Positions 37,457-50,647 of a DNA stretch of 64,000 nucleotides are shown one piece after another. A model generated the notes under the pieces. That model made no database searches and was not told the DNA's origin. It saw only the letters and a program-made list of their open reading frames with translations. The stretch is from JBFWVR01 sp050246635 (GTDB taxonomy: Bacteria > Acidobacteriota > Vicinamibacteria > Vicinamibacterales > UBA2999), in contig JBFWVR010000001.1 in the NCBI GenBank assembly GCA_050246635.1, positions 1-64,000 on the forward strand. Reading direction: 5' to 3'. How positions within the stretch are numbered: position 1 is the stretch's first letter; each line of letters starts with the position of its first letter. A program made the position numbers and the translations under genes.

Positions 37457-38748
37457 CTACTCGTACCGCAGGGCTTCGATCGGGTCGAGCCGGGCGGCGC
37501 GCCAGGCGGGGAACATGCCGAAGAAGATGCCGACGCTGGCCGAGAAACCCAGGCCGAGCGCGAACGACCACCACGGCAGCGAGATCGGGAAACCCGACAC
37601 GGCGTTGACGAGCAGGCCGATGCCGCTGCCCATCAGGATGCCGATCACGCCGCCGACGCTGGTGAGCACGGCGGCCTCGATGAGGAACTGGAACAGGATC
37701 TCGCGCCGGCGTGCGCCAATCGCCATGCGCACGCCAATCTCGCGGGTCCGCTCGGTCACCGAGATGGTCATGATCGCCATCACGCCGATCCCGCCGACCA
37801 TCAGGGCAATCGACGAGATGACGACGAGCGACAGGAGCACGGCCTGCGAAATCTGCTCCCAGACCTGCAGCACGGCGTCCTGGGTGACCAGGTCGAAGTC
37901 GTTGGGCTGGTCGAGGGTGAGGCCATGACGGATGCGCATGATGCTCTCGACCTCCTGCATCGCCTCGTCCCGGGTGACGTCGTCGCGGGGCACGACCGCG
38001 ATCATGGCGCCGACCCCACCGAACCGCCCGCGCTGCTGCCGCAGCTCGGAGCCGAACTGCTTGCGGAAGGTCGTGTAGGGGATCATGGCGAAGTCGTCCT
38101 GGCCGAGCGAGAAGCCGCCGGCCGCGGCGCGTTTCCCGATGACCCCGACGACCGTGTACTGCACCGTGCCGATGCGGATCTTCTTGCCGATCGGGTCGAG
38201 GTTCGACCGCTCGAAGAGGGCCTCGTAGGGGCCGTACCCGAGCACGACCACGTTGCGGCGGCGGTCGACCTCCTGGACCGTCAGGGACCGGCCGAGGATG
38301 ACCTTCGCGAAGTTGACGTCGACGAACCGCTCGCTCGCCCCCATGATCACCTGGGGCTGCGTGCGCTGGCCCTCGTAGAACATGCGCTCCATCGTCGGCT
38401 GCGGGGGGCCGGCCCCGAGCCACGTGTCCACGAGCGCCACGCTGGGCGCCAGCCGCTTGATCGCCTCGCCGTCCTCGACGGTGAGGCTGGGGCGCCGGAG
38501 CAGGTCGAGGAAGGAGGCGCCGGAGGAAAAGCTCACCGCGCCGAACCGCTGGACGAAGATCGTCTTCGGCCCGAGCTCCATGATCGAGGCGCGCAGCGAC
38601 TGGTCGAACCCGCGGATGAGCGAGGTCATGCCGACGATCGACGTGATGCCGATGACGACCCCGAGCACGGTCAGCGCCGAGCGCATCTTGTTGGTGCGCA
38701 GCGTGTCGAGCGCCATCGCGGCCGTTTCCCTGAGCAGCGCGAAGCGCA

Positions 38749-38752
<4 letters not shown>
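37457..38752 (-). CDS. MacB-type ABC transporter permease
   Basis: This 431-aa permease has one N-terminal helix (LRTNKMRSALTVLGVVIGIT), a large periplasmic MacB_PCD domain, then three C-terminal helices (FtsX-like; ERTREIGVRMAIGARRREIL). It ends in PAWRAARLDPIEALRYE, typical of the family. No ATP-binding domain is fused. It overlaps the preceding permease by 4 bp (ATGA), with a GGAGGG ribosome site. It is last in the operon and probably partners the other permease and the membrane fusion protein in an efflux or lipoprotein-related system. Confidence 0.9.
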
Positions 38753-39972
<1,220 letters not shown>

Positions 39973-39983
39973 GGCTCCTGTGG

Positions 39984-41360
39984 CTAGCTGCCTGCCCGGG
40001 CGCCGGCCGCGGCGCCTGCCGCCGGCGTCCGCTCCCGCACGGCGTCGCCGTCACGCAGGTTGCGCACCGACTCGAACGGCCCCGTGATGACCCGGTCGCC
40101 CTGCGACAGCCCCGACTCGACCTCGAAGTAGCGCTCGCCCGCGATGCCGACCGACACCTTGGTGAACTGGGCCTTGCCGTCGCGAATGACGAAGACGCCC
40201 TCGGCCTCCTCGCGCCGCTGACCCGGCTCCAGCACCCGCGGGGTGGTGTCGGTCGTGGCCGGCGCCGGCGCGCCGAACGAGAAGCCCCGCTTCTCGCGCG
40301 GGGGCTCCGGCACGAGCGTGCCGTCCGCGTCGTAGACGAGCTCACGCACCGTCAGCGACTGGATGGGCACCGACAGGGCCTCGTCCCGGGTGGCCGTCGT
40401 GATCTCCGCGGTGCACGTGAAGCCCGGGCGCACGTCGGGGATCTCCTCCTCGAGCGTCACCACCACCTTGAAGTTGGTGGCCGTCGTGCTCGTCTGCGTG
40501 CCCGTGGCCTGGATGGGGCTGTTCCCGATCTCGGTCACCGTGCCCGTGAACGACTGGTCGGGCAGGGCGTCGATCGTGACCTTGGCGTGCTGGCCCAGCT
40601 GCACGAGCGGGATGTCGGTCTCGTCGACCTCGATTTCGGCCTCGATCACCGACATGTCGGCGACGGTGAGCAGCACGGTGCCGGCGTTGTTCATCGTGCC
40701 GACGACCACGTTCTCGCCTTCCTCGACGTTCCGGCGTGTCACGATGCCGTCGAAGGGCGCGTCGAACCGGGCCTGCTGCAGGCTGTGCTGGCTGCTGACC
40801 AGCCCGGCTTCCTGCTGCCGGAGCTGCTCCTCGCGCGTGCGGATCTCCTGCTCGCGCACCGCCAGGTCGCTCTCGCGCACGTCGACGTCGGCCTGGGCCT
40901 TCTCGAGCGTCTCCTTCGTCGTCAGGCCGGCCTCCCAGAGGTCCTGCTGCCGCTTCAGGGTCTGCCGGGCCACCTCGAGGTTGGCCCGCGCGCTCTGCAG
41001 CTGCGCGCGCGACTGCTGGAGGCTCGTGCGGGCGGCCGCCACGGCCGCCTCGTCACGCCGCACCGCGCTCTGGGCGACGACGGGGTCGATCTGCAGGAGG
41101 AACTGCCCCTGCTTCACGCGGTCGCCCTCTTCCACGGCGAGGCGTGTCACGCGCCCCATGCCCTGGGCGCTGATGTTCACGGTCTTCTTCGGCTGGATCT
41201 TGCCGGATGCCGAGACGATGGCCTCGAGATCGCGACGCTGGATGGTCTCGGCGGTGACCTGCACGCCCTGTTCGGAGGCCCGGCGGGCGAAGAACGCGGC
41301 CGCGCCACCGGCGACGATCACGAGCGCGAGGAGCACCAGCACCCATTTCCTGCGGAACAC
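39984..41360 (-). CDS. Periplasmic membrane fusion protein (HlyD/MacA type)
   Basis: This 458-aa adaptor starts at GTG 41360 (VFRRKWVLVLLALVIVAG) two bases after the Yip1-family stop; the open frame upstream is not adaptor-like. An N-terminal membrane anchor is followed by a biotinyl-lipoyl half motif (GMGRVTRLAVEEGDRVKQGQ), a long coiled-coil hairpin (about 95-195; repeated Q/E/A-rich heptads), and the second lipoyl half (FDAPFDGIVTRRNVEEGENV), then a beta-barrel domain. It should link the MacB-like permeases to an outer-membrane channel not seen here. Confidence 0.9.
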   Translation of the reverse strand: MFRRKWVLVLLALVIVAGGAAAFFARRASEQGVQVTAETIQRRDLEAIVSASGKIQPKKTVNISAQGMGRVTRLAVEEGDRVKQGQFLLQIDPVVAQSAVRRDEAAVAAARTSLQQSRAQLQSARANLEVARQTLKRQQDLWEAGLTTKETLEKAQADVDVRESDLAVREQEIRTREEQLRQQEAGLVSSQHSLQQARFDAPFDGIVTRRNVEEGENVVVGTMNNAGTVLLTVADMSVIEAEIEVDETDIPLVQLGQHAKVTIDALPDQSFTGTVTEIGNSPIQATGTQTSTTATNFKVVVTLEEEIPDVRPGFTCTAEITTATRDEALSVPIQSLTVRELVYDADGTLVPEPPREKRGFSFGAPAPATTDTTPRVLEPGQRREEAEGVFVIRDGKAQFTKVSVGIAGERYFEVESGLSQGDRVITGPFESVRNLRDGDAVRERTPAAGAAAGARAGS

Positions 41361-41362
41361 GA

Positions 41363-42046
41363 TTAGGACCCTCCCAGGGCAGCCAGTCCGGCCACCAGCG
41401 CGCCGGCCACGGCCAGGTAGGCCGCGCCGAGCCGAACGACATAGCGCCACGCCGACCGGCCGGTCATGACCGACAGGCCGATCGCGAGCACCGCCAACCA
41501 CCAGAGCCCGAAGACGTCCAGCGCCCCGACGAACGCCGCCGCCACCGTGCCGTCGTCGAGGCCCGGCATCACGGCCACGAGCGTCGTCGGGTTCGACACC
41601 GACTCGCGCACGATGTCCAGCGGGAGCGCGACGACCTGCCCGACCGCCAGCACCACCGAGGCGTGGACCGTGGCGGCCAGCGCCGTGCGGTACGCCACCG
41701 GCGCGCCGTCGGCCCGGGCGAGCCCGGCCAGGGCGGCGGCGACGGCGACCGTGATGAGTGGATTCAGCAGCACCCGCCCGCCGCTCAGCAGGTACACGAG
41801 ATAGGGCGGCCGTGCCTGGAGCGCCGCGTAGGCGGCGTCATTCACGGTGCCGCCCGCGACCTCGGTCAAGCGCACCTGCTCGTCCACGAGCGCCTGGGGC
41901 CCCATGTCGGTCTGGAGAAAGAGCAGACCGCAGAGCAGCGGGACTGCCAGGACGACGAGCCACGGTGCCAGCCAGGCCGGGTCCGCGACCACGTCGGCCT
42001 GTGTGGCGCGGGGCTGCCAGAGCATCCCCGCAAGACGCCGAATCAC
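41363..42046 (-). CDS. Yip1-family membrane protein
   Basis: This 227-aa protein has about five hydrophobic segments after MIRRLAGMLWQPRATQADVVADP. Its layout (short charged start, PAWLAPWLVVLAVPLL, central GGRVLLNPLITVAVAAALAG, three later helices) fits the Yip1 domain. GTG start at 42046 with GGGAGG upstream. First gene of the efflux operon. The role is unknown; such genes often accompany MacA/MacB-like sets. Confidence 0.75.
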   Translation of the reverse strand: MIRRLAGMLWQPRATQADVVADPAWLAPWLVVLAVPLLCGLLFLQTDMGPQALVDEQVRLTEVAGGTVNDAAYAALQARPPYLVYLLSGGRVLLNPLITVAVAAALAGLARADGAPVAYRTALAATVHASVVLAVGQVVALPLDIVRESVSNPTTLVAVMPGLDDGTVAAAFVGALDVFGLWWLAVLAIGLSVMTGRSAWRYVVRLGAAYLAVAGALVAGLAALGGS

Positions 42047-42096
42047 CCGATCCTCCCCCCGTAGGACAATACGGAAACCACCGCGGCCATGTTTCC

Positions 42097-42126
42097 TTGA
42101 CAGTGTTTCAAACCGCTGAATACGAT
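42097..42126 (+). promoter_or_regulatory. Promoter upstream of the outer-membrane protein and pil genes
   Basis: Perfect TTGACA (42097-42102), 18-bp spacer, TACGAT (42121-42126; 4/6). It lies 66 bp before the ATG at 42192 in an A/T-richer stretch. It may serve the outer-membrane protein gene and the pilB-pilR genes behind it. Confidence 0.65.
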
Positions 42127-42191
42127 GGACTTTTCGCCACGCCAGGCCCGGTCGCGTGCCGATTTTGGTTCCTCAAAAATACAACTCTAGC

Positions 42192-43202
42192 ATGAGAAAA
42201 ACAGGACGCAGCGTGTGGCTCCTGCTCGGGGTGCTGCTCTGGCCGTCGTTTGCCGGCGCGCAGGCGCCCGGCACCCGGGCGGCGGGCATGGGAACGGCAT
42301 TCGTCGGGGTGGCCGACGATGCCTCAGCAGTCTACTGGAACCCGGCAGGTGTCGCTACCGGACCCTTCGTGACGTTCCAGCTCGATCTGACGGACCTGCG
42401 CGTCCAGCCGGGCGAGACCCCCGCCGAGTCGACCCAGCCGGGTGTGCGGGACACCACCCGGCTCATGGCCCTGAGCGTGACGCCCCTGGGCCTCAGCTAC
42501 TACCGCCTATCCCGTGTGCAAGCCGGCCCTGCAGTGACGGCCGGTCCGGGCCGACAAGAAGGTCGGGTCAGTGCGCGCCGGCTGGACACGTCCCAGTTCG
42601 GCGCGACGCTGCTGCAGTCGGTGGGCGACTGGGTCACGGTGGCGACCACGATCAAGGCGGTCCGTGGCACGGTCGCCGACGGCACGGTGGTCGGGACCGA
42701 CTGGGCCGGGGCGTTCGACCGGGTCGAGGCGCTCGACGGGGCGAAGGAAACGCACGCGGACCTGGACGTCGGGGTCATGGTGACAGCCCACCGGTTCCAT
42801 CTCGGGGCCGTGGCCCGGAACCTGCGGCAGCCGACCTTCGGTGACGCCGCTGCCGGGGAGCCGTCGATGCGGCTCGACCGGGAGGTGCGGGTGGGCGCGG
42901 CGTACGGCTCGGGCTGGCCGGGCCAGTCGGCGCTGATCGTCGCGGTGGATGCGGACGTCACCGAACGCGTCGACCCCCAGGGGCCGCGCCGCGACGTCGC
43001 GGCGGGCGCCGAGGCATGGGTGCTCCGCCACCGGGTGGGGCTGCGGGCCGGGATCCGCGGCAGCGCCCTGGGCGCGCGGCGGACGACGACGTCGGCCGGG
43101 GTCTCGGTGGGGATCACGGCAGGCTGGTTCGTGGATGCGCAACTGACGCGCGGCGACGACATCGACCGCGGGTGGGGTGTCGGGATGCGCTTCGTGTACT
43201 GA
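42192..43202 (+). CDS. Predicted outer-membrane beta-barrel protein (PorV/TraF-like)
   Basis: This 336-aa exported protein has a signal peptide (MRKTGRSVWLLLGVLLWPSF, cleaved near AGA-QA). The mature start TRAAGMGTAFVGVADDASAVYWNPAG is typical of FadL/PorV/TraF-like barrels. Many alternating beta strands follow, ending GWGVGMRFVY with a terminal aromatic residue as in outer-membrane proteins. The ATG at 42192 is preferred to an upstream GTG/ATG-type start since it begins a clean signal peptide. A pilus role is only suggested by position, 30 bp before pilB. Confidence 0.78.
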   Translation: MRKTGRSVWLLLGVLLWPSFAGAQAPGTRAAGMGTAFVGVADDASAVYWNPAGVATGPFVTFQLDLTDLRVQPGETPAESTQPGVRDTTRLMALSVTPLGLSYYRLSRVQAGPAVTAGPGRQEGRVSARRLDTSQFGATLLQSVGDWVTVATTIKAVRGTVADGTVVGTDWAGAFDRVEALDGAKETHADLDVGVMVTAHRFHLGAVARNLRQPTFGDAAAGEPSMRLDREVRVGAAYGSGWPGQSALIVAVDADVTERVDPQGPRRDVAAGAEAWVLRHRVGLRAGIRGSALGARRTTTSAGVSVGITAGWFVDAQLTRGDDIDRGWGVGMRFVY

Positions 43203-43232
43203 CGGCCGCCGGGAGCGGCCTGCGGACGGACG

Positions 43233-44987
43233 ATGCCGGTACGGATTGGGGAGCTGCTTCTCAAGGAGAAGCGCATCACGCCGGAACAGCTGCAGGAGGC
43301 CCTGGCCTACCAGCGGCAGCACGGGGGCAAGCTCGGGGCCAACCTCGTGAAGCTCTCGTACGTCCGCGACGAGGAGATCACCGCGCTCCTGTCGAAGCAG
43401 TACGGCGTGCCGTCGATTGCCCTCGGCCAGTTCGAGGTCGACGCGGCCGTGATCAAGCTGGTGCCGGCCGACACCGCCCGCAAGTACCAGGTCATCCCGC
43501 TCAGCCGTGCCGGCGCGACCCTCACGATTGCGATGACCGACCCGACGAACGTGTTCGCCATGGACGACATCAAGTTCATGACGGGCTACAACGTCGAGCC
43601 CGTGGTGGCGTCGGAGACCGCCGTGCTCGAGGCCATCGACCGGTACTACGGCGCGGGCGGCGGGGGCGCGGTGGCGCCGGTCGCCCTCGGCGAGAGCGCG
43701 CTCGAGGTGGCAACCAAGGCGCTCGAGGAGATGCCGATCCTCGCCGACGGCGACGTCGAGGTGCTCGAGGACCTCGAGGAGATCAGCGCCGAGGCGCTGG
43801 CGCGCCAGGGCGAGGAGGCGCCGGTCGTCAAGCTGGTCAACGTCATCCTGATGTCGGCCATCTCGAAGGGCGCGAGCGACATCCACATCGAGCCCTACGA
43901 GAAGGAGTACCGGATCCGGTACCGGATCGACGGCATCCTCTACACCGTGATGTCGCCGCCGCTCAAGATGCGCGATGCGATCACCTCGCGCGTGAAGATC
44001 ATGGCGAAGCTCGACATCGCCGAGAAGCGCCTGCCGCAGGACGGCCGGATCAAGATCCGCTTCGCCGACAACGGCATGGCGAAGGACATCGACTTCCGGG
44101 TCTCGTGCCTGCCGACGCTCTTCGGCGAGAAGGTCGTCATGCGCCTGCTCGACCGGTCGAAGCTGATGCTCGACATGACGAAGCTCGGTTTCGAGGGCGG
44201 CTCGCTGGCGAAGCTCGAGCACGCCATCACGAAGCCGTGGGGCATGGTGCTCGTCACCGGGCCCACCGGGTCGGGCAAGACGAACACGCTCTACTCGTCG
44301 ATCTCCCGCATCAACACGCCGGGCACGAACATCATGACCGCCGAGGATCCGGTCGAGTTCAACCTGCCCGGCGTCAACCAGGTGCAGGTCCGCGAGACCA
44401 TCGGCCTGACGTTCGCCGCGGCCCTCCGCAGCTTCCTCCGGCAGGACCCGAACATCATCCTCGTCGGCGAGATCCGCGACTTCGAGACCGCGGAGATTGC
44501 CGTCAAGGCGGCGCTGACCGGCCACCTCGTGCTCTCCACGCTGCACACCAACGACGCGCCGAGCACGATCAACCGCCTCATGAACATGGGCATCGAGCCG
44601 TTCCTCGTGGCCAGCTCGCTCAACCTCGTGTGCGCCCAGCGCCTCGTGCGCCGCGTCTGCGCCGCCTGCCGGACGCCGGATGCCGTGCCGCCGCAGGCCC
44701 TCGAGCAGGTCGGCTTCTCGCCGGCCGAGGCGGCGTCGCTGACCGTCTACCGCGGCACGGGCTGCGACCGGTGCAACCAGACGGGCTACAAGGGCCGGGT
44801 CGGCCTCTACGAGGTGATGGAGGTGACCGACGAGCTGCGCGAGCTGATCCTCGTCGGCGCGTCGGGCTTGGAGCTGCGGCGCAAGGCGGTGGACGACGGG
44901 ATGATCACGCTGCGCGGATCCGGCCTCCAGAAGATCCGCGACGGCGTCACCTCGGTGGAGGAAGTGCTGCGCGAGACCGTGCGCTGA
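43233..44987 (+). CDS. pilB: Type IV pilus extension ATPase PilB
   Basis: PilB (584 aa) powers pilus assembly. An N-terminal MshEN/T2SSE_N domain (IGELLLKEKRITPEQLQEAL) precedes the ATPase core: Walker A GPTGSGKT (343-350), Asp box, Walker B (NIILVGEIRDFETAEIA) and His box (TGHLVLSTLHTNDA). A zinc motif CAAC...CDRC is present, as in PilB/GspE. Followed 17 bp later by pilT. Together with pilC, pilD and pilA this makes a near-complete motor set. Confidence 0.95.
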   Translation: MPVRIGELLLKEKRITPEQLQEALAYQRQHGGKLGANLVKLSYVRDEEITALLSKQYGVPSIALGQFEVDAAVIKLVPADTARKYQVIPLSRAGATLTIAMTDPTNVFAMDDIKFMTGYNVEPVVASETAVLEAIDRYYGAGGGGAVAPVALGESALEVATKALEEMPILADGDVEVLEDLEEISAEALARQGEEAPVVKLVNVILMSAISKGASDIHIEPYEKEYRIRYRIDGILYTVMSPPLKMRDAITSRVKIMAKLDIAEKRLPQDGRIKIRFADNGMAKDIDFRVSCLPTLFGEKVVMRLLDRSKLMLDMTKLGFEGGSLAKLEHAITKPWGMVLVTGPTGSGKTNTLYSSISRINTPGTNIMTAEDPVEFNLPGVNQVQVRETIGLTFAAALRSFLRQDPNIILVGEIRDFETAEIAVKAALTGHLVLSTLHTNDAPSTINRLMNMGIEPFLVASSLNLVCAQRLVRRVCAACRTPDAVPPQALEQVGFSPAEAASLTVYRGTGCDRCNQTGYKGRVGLYEVMEVTDELRELILVGASGLELRRKAVDDGMITLRGSGLQKIRDGVTSVEEVLRETVR

Positions 44988-45004
44988 CGCGCCCCGGAGC
45001 CCCC

Positions 45005-46138
45005 ATGCCCACGCTGCCCGAACTGCTCACCATGACCGTGGACCTCGGCGGGTCCGACCTGCACCTGGCCACCCAGACGCCGCCGCAGGTACGGGTGCAC
45101 GGCGAGCTGCGCCGGCTCGACCTGCCGGAGCTCACGCCGGCCGAGACCAAGGCGCTGGCCTACAGCGTGCTGACCGACGCGCAGAAGAAGCGGTTCGAGG
45201 AGACGCTCGAGCTCGACTTCTCGTTCGGCATCCGCGGCCTGGCCCGCTTCCGCTGCAACCTGTTCAACCAGCGCGGCGCGGTGGGCGCCGTCTACCGGCT
45301 GATCCCCGAGCGCATCCGGGCCTTCGACGAGCTCGGCCTGCCGGCGGTCATCGCCAAGCTGGCCGAGCGCCCGCGGGGCCTGGTCCTGGTCACGGGCCCG
45401 ACCGGCTCGGGCAAGTCGACGACGCTCGCGGCGATGATCGACAAGATCAACACCGAGCGCCACGGGCACATCCTCACGATCGAGGATCCGATCGAGTACC
45501 TGCACGCCCACAAGGGCTGCCTGGTCAACCAGCGCGAGGTGCACAGCGACACGCGCAGCTTCGCCAATGCGCTCCGCGCCGCGCTGCGCGAGGACCCGGA
45601 CATCGTGCTCATCGGCGAGCTCCGCGACCTCGAGACCGTGGAGTCGGCGCTGAAGATTGCCGAGACCGGCCACCTGACCTTCGGCACGCTGCACACCAAC
45701 TCGGCGTCCTCGACGATCAACCGCATCATCGACGTCTTCCCGGCGCACCAGCAGGCGCAGATCCGGACGCAGCTCTCGCTCGTGCTCGAGGGGATTGTCT
45801 GCCAGGCGCTCCTGCCGAAGGCCGCGGGGGACGGACGCGTCGTGGCGCTCGAGATCCTCGTGCCGACGCCGGGCATCCGCAACCTGATCCGCGAGGACAA
45901 GGTGCACCAGATCTACTCGGCGATGCAGACGGGGCAGGAAAAGCTCGGGATGCAGACGATGAACCAGTCGCTGGCCACGCTCTACTTCCGGCGGCAGATC
46001 TCGCTGGAGACGGCGCTGGGACAGTCGTCGCACCGCGAGGAGCTGCAGGAGATGATCAACCGCGGCGTGGGCGTGGTGCCCGGCGCGGGACTGGGCCGGC
46101 CGGGCGGGCCGCCCGGCGGGCGCCCGGTGGGGCGGTAA
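45005..46138 (+). CDS. pilT: Type IV pilus retraction ATPase PilT
   Basis: PilT (377 aa) drives pilus retraction and twitching. Walker A GPTGSGKS (131-138), Asp box, Walker B region DIVLIGELRDLETVESAL, His box TGHLTFGTLHTNSA and the AIRNLIRE-like motif PGIRNLIREDKVHQIY are present. It lacks the PilB N-terminal domain and zinc motif. The C-terminus ends in a glycine/proline/arginine tail. Confidence 0.95.
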   Translation: MPTLPELLTMTVDLGGSDLHLATQTPPQVRVHGELRRLDLPELTPAETKALAYSVLTDAQKKRFEETLELDFSFGIRGLARFRCNLFNQRGAVGAVYRLIPERIRAFDELGLPAVIAKLAERPRGLVLVTGPTGSGKSTTLAAMIDKINTERHGHILTIEDPIEYLHAHKGCLVNQREVHSDTRSFANALRAALREDPDIVLIGELRDLETVESALKIAETGHLTFGTLHTNSASSTINRIIDVFPAHQQAQIRTQLSLVLEGIVCQALLPKAAGDGRVVALEILVPTPGIRNLIREDKVHQIYSAMQTGQEKLGMQTMNQSLATLYFRRQISLETALGQSSHREELQEMINRGVGVVPGAGLGRPGGPPGGRPVGR

Positions 46139-46189
46139 GATTGCGGGCGGTGTCCCTGGCTCCCCCGGGAACCCCCAGGATGGACGACC

Positions 46190-47398
46190 ATGCCGACGTT
46201 TGCCTTCTCCGGCCGCACCCGCGGCGGTGAGACGGTCACCGGCGAGCGCGCTGCCGACACCCGGGAGGCGCTCGTCGCGGCCCTCCGGCGCGAGCAGATC
46301 CTCGTCACGCGCGTGCAGGCGGTGCAGAAGCGCGCCGCGCGCCGGCGCCGCCGCGCCCGGGCGGTGCCCTCCAAGAACCTCGCCGTCTTCACCCGGCAGT
46401 TCTCGGTGATGATCGATGCGGGCCTGCCGCTCGTGCAGTGCCTCGACATCCTCGGCACCCAGGAGGAGGACAAGGGCTTCTCCGAGGTGATCCTCCAGAC
46501 GCGCGCCGACGTCGAAGGCGGCCAGTCGCTGGCCGAGGCGATGAAGAAGCACCCCGGCGCCTTCGACGCGCTCTACACCAACATGATCGCCGCGGGGGAG
46601 GCCGGCGGCATCCTCGACACGATCCTGAAGCGCCTGGCCACCTACATCGAGAAGAACGTCAAGCTGAAGGGCCAGGTCAAGTCGGCGATGGTCTATCCGA
46701 TCGCCGTCATCGTCATCGCCGCGGTGGTCGTGACGGTCATCCTGTGGAAGGTGATCCCGACCTTCGCGAGCCTGTTCGCGGGCCTCGGCGCCGAGCTGCC
46801 GTTGCCCACTCGGATCGTGATCGCGGCGAGCGACAACCTCGTGCGCTTCATGCCCTTCGTGCTCGTCGGGCTGGCGGGTGGCGCCTTGGCGTTCCGCCGC
46901 TACTACGCCACCGAGCCTGGACGGCGCGTCGTCGACGGCGTCCTCCTGAAGGTTCCCGTGCTCGGGCCCATCCTGCGCAAGATTGCCGTCGCGCGGTTCT
47001 GCCGCACCCTCGCGACGCTGATGGCGTCGGGCGTGCCGATTCTCGACGGCCTCGACATCACCGCGCGGACCGCCGGCAACGCGATCGTCGAGGATGCGGT
47101 GCAGGCGACGCGCAAGAGCATCGAGCGCGGCGAGACCATCGCGGCGCCGCTGCGGGACACGGGCGTCTTCCCGGGCATGGTCGTGCAGATGATCGGCGTC
47201 GGGGAGGCCACGGGCGCCCTCGACACGATGCTTGCCAAGATCGCCGACTTCTACGAGGAGGAGGTCGACGCGGCCGTCGCCGGCATGCTGACGCTGCTCG
47301 AGCCGGTGATGATCGCCTTCCTGGGCGTCGTCGTCGGGGGCATCGTCATCGCGATGTACCTGCCCATCTTCGGGCTCATCAGCCAGCTGGCGGGATGA
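46190..47398 (+). CDS. pilC: Type IV pilus inner-membrane platform protein PilC
   Basis: PilC (402 aa) couples the ATPases to the pilin. It has two GspF/PilC domains: the first with FTRQFSVMIDAGLPLVQCLDIL, the second with RFCRTLATLMASGVPILDGLDI, and three or four membrane helices. The C-terminal EPVMIAFLGVVVGGIVIAMYLPIF is diagnostic. It overlaps the kinase start by 4 bp. Confidence 0.95.
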   Translation: MPTFAFSGRTRGGETVTGERAADTREALVAALRREQILVTRVQAVQKRAARRRRRARAVPSKNLAVFTRQFSVMIDAGLPLVQCLDILGTQEEDKGFSEVILQTRADVEGGQSLAEAMKKHPGAFDALYTNMIAAGEAGGILDTILKRLATYIEKNVKLKGQVKSAMVYPIAVIVIAAVVVTVILWKVIPTFASLFAGLGAELPLPTRIVIAASDNLVRFMPFVLVGLAGGALAFRRYYATEPGRRVVDGVLLKVPVLGPILRKIAVARFCRTLATLMASGVPILDGLDITARTAGNAIVEDAVQATRKSIERGETIAAPLRDTGVFPGMVVQMIGVGEATGALDTMLAKIADFYEEEVDAAVAGMLTLLEPVMIAFLGVVVGGIVIAMYLPIFGLISQLAG

Positions 47399-49070
47399 CG
47401 ACCGGCACGCTCGGGCAGCGCCTCTCGACGCACATCGCGCTCCGCCTGGTGGTCGCGACGGCGCTGTTCGGCTCGGCCGTCATCGTCCAGCTCCGCACGC
47501 CGGGGGCCTTCCCGGCCACGCCCCTGTTCGTGCTCATCGGCGTCGTCTACGCCGTGAGCCTGGGGTTCATCGGGTCGCTCCGGTTCGTGGACCGCTTCCC
47601 GTGGCTCACCGACCTCCACTTCGCCATCGACGCGCTGCTGGTGTCGGCGTGCATCTACCTGACCGGCGGGGTCACGAGCCTGTTCTCCTCGCTGTACGTG
47701 CTCCCGATCGTGGCGGCCAGCACGATCCAGTTCCGCCGCGGGGCCTTGCAGGTCGCCGCGTTGAGCGCGGTGCTGTACGCCGGGCTGGTGCTCGCGCAGT
47801 ACCTCGAGGCGACCGGCAACCTCGAGCCGTTCTTCGGCGTCATGGCCGACTTCGACCTGCCCTCGGCCAGCGTCGCGCAGTACACCGTGGCGCTGAACGT
47901 CTTCGGGTTCTTCGCCGCGGCCCTGCTCGCCGGCTCCCTGGCCGAACGCGTGCGGCGGGCGGACGTCCGCCTGGAACAGGCGTCCGAGGAGATCGCGGAC
48001 CTCCAGGCGTTCAACCAGTACGTCGTGGACAACCTGCTGAGCGGCCTCGCCACGGCGGACGGGCGCAACCGGCTCATCACGTTCAACCCCGCGGCCACGC
48101 ACATCACGGGCCGCCCCCTGTCGGAGGCCGCGGGACGGCAGGCCGAGGAGATCCTGCAGCTCCCCCCCGCCGTTGCCGAGGGGCTGGACGCGGCGCTCCA
48201 GCGATCCCGGAGCCTCCGCATCGACTACCAGTACCAGCGCGCCGACGGCCGGACCATCGAGCTCGGCCTGAGCGCCGCGCAGTTGCCGCTGCCGGACGGC
48301 CGGCGGGGCATCCTGTACACCTTCCAGGACATCACCGAGCTGAAGCGCCTCGAGCGGGACGCGCAGCTCCAGAAGCGCCTGGCCGCGGTCGGCGAGATGG
48401 CCGCCGGCATCGCGCACGAGATTCGCAACCCGCTGGCGTCGATGTCGGGCTCGATGCAGATGCTGCGACAGGAGCTGCCCCTCAGCCGCGACCAGGCCCA
48501 GTTGCTCGACATCGTGCTGCGTGAGTCGGATCGCCTCAACGGGATCATCCGGTCGTTCCTCGACTACGCACGGCCCCAGCGCTTCGAACTCGGGGTGCTC
48601 GACCTGCGCCGCGTCGTGGAAGAGACCGCGACGCTCCTGCGGAACAGCCACGAGATCGGCGACCGGCACGTCATCGACGTCGCGGTGCCCGGGACGCCCG
48701 TCCAGGTGGAGGCCGACGAGAGCCAGGTGCGCCAGGTGGTCTGGAACCTCGCAACCAACGGCCTCCGCGCGATGCCGGCGGGCGGGCACCTGCACCTCGA
48801 GGCGCACGTGGACGTGGAGGAGGACGGTTCACGCCGGCCGGTCCTCGTCGTGCGGGACGAGGGCGTCGGCATCCCGCGTGACGAGCTGGAGGGCATCTTC
48901 CAGCCCTTCAAGGGATCGTTCGGCAAGGGCACGGGCCTCGGCCTGGCGATCGTCTATCGCATCGTGACCGACTACCGGGGACGCATCGACGTGGACTCGA
49001 GCCCGGGCGCGGGGACCACCTTCCGCGTGTCCTTCCCCGCGCCGCGCGCCGCGCGCGCGCGCCAGGCGTC

Positions 49071-49074
<4 letters not shown>
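47395..49074 (+). CDS. pilS: Pilus sensor histidine kinase PilS
   Basis: This 559-aa membrane kinase starts at the ATG at 47395, inside the pilC stop. Six hydrophobic segments occupy residues 10-190, a PAS domain follows (LLSGLATADGRNRLITFNPAA), then HisKA with His341 (AAGIAHEIRNPLASMSGSM) and HATPase_c (WNLATNGLRAMP; DEGVGIP; GTGLGLAIVYRI). Six-helix kinases of this type sense pilin in the membrane in Pseudomonas. It overlaps pilR by 4 bp, so they are a clear pair controlling pilA. Confidence 0.92.
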
Positions 49075-50483
<1,409 letters not shown>

Positions 50484-50523
50484 CCGGCTCCCGGCGGCAG
50501 TGACACGCCGTGGCAGGTGAGGG

Positions 50524-50538
50524 TGACAGGAATTGTCA
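50524..50538. promoter_or_regulatory. Dyad, likely PilR upstream activating site
   Basis: TGACAGGAATTGTCA is a TGACA/TGTCA inverted repeat with 5 bp between. It lies about 110 bp upstream of the -24/-12 promoter of pilA, the normal distance for a sigma-54 activator. A second TGACAC half-site is at 50501. Binding by PilR is inferred from position. Confidence 0.55.
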
Positions 50539-50647
50539 GTCCGGCTGCCGTCCCAACCCGGCTCGCCCGGCCCGCCGGCCGGTCGCTGGCTCCTAACGTC
50601 CTACCTTACAGACAGTTACTGCGAAGCGCGGCTACCGGGGCGTGGCC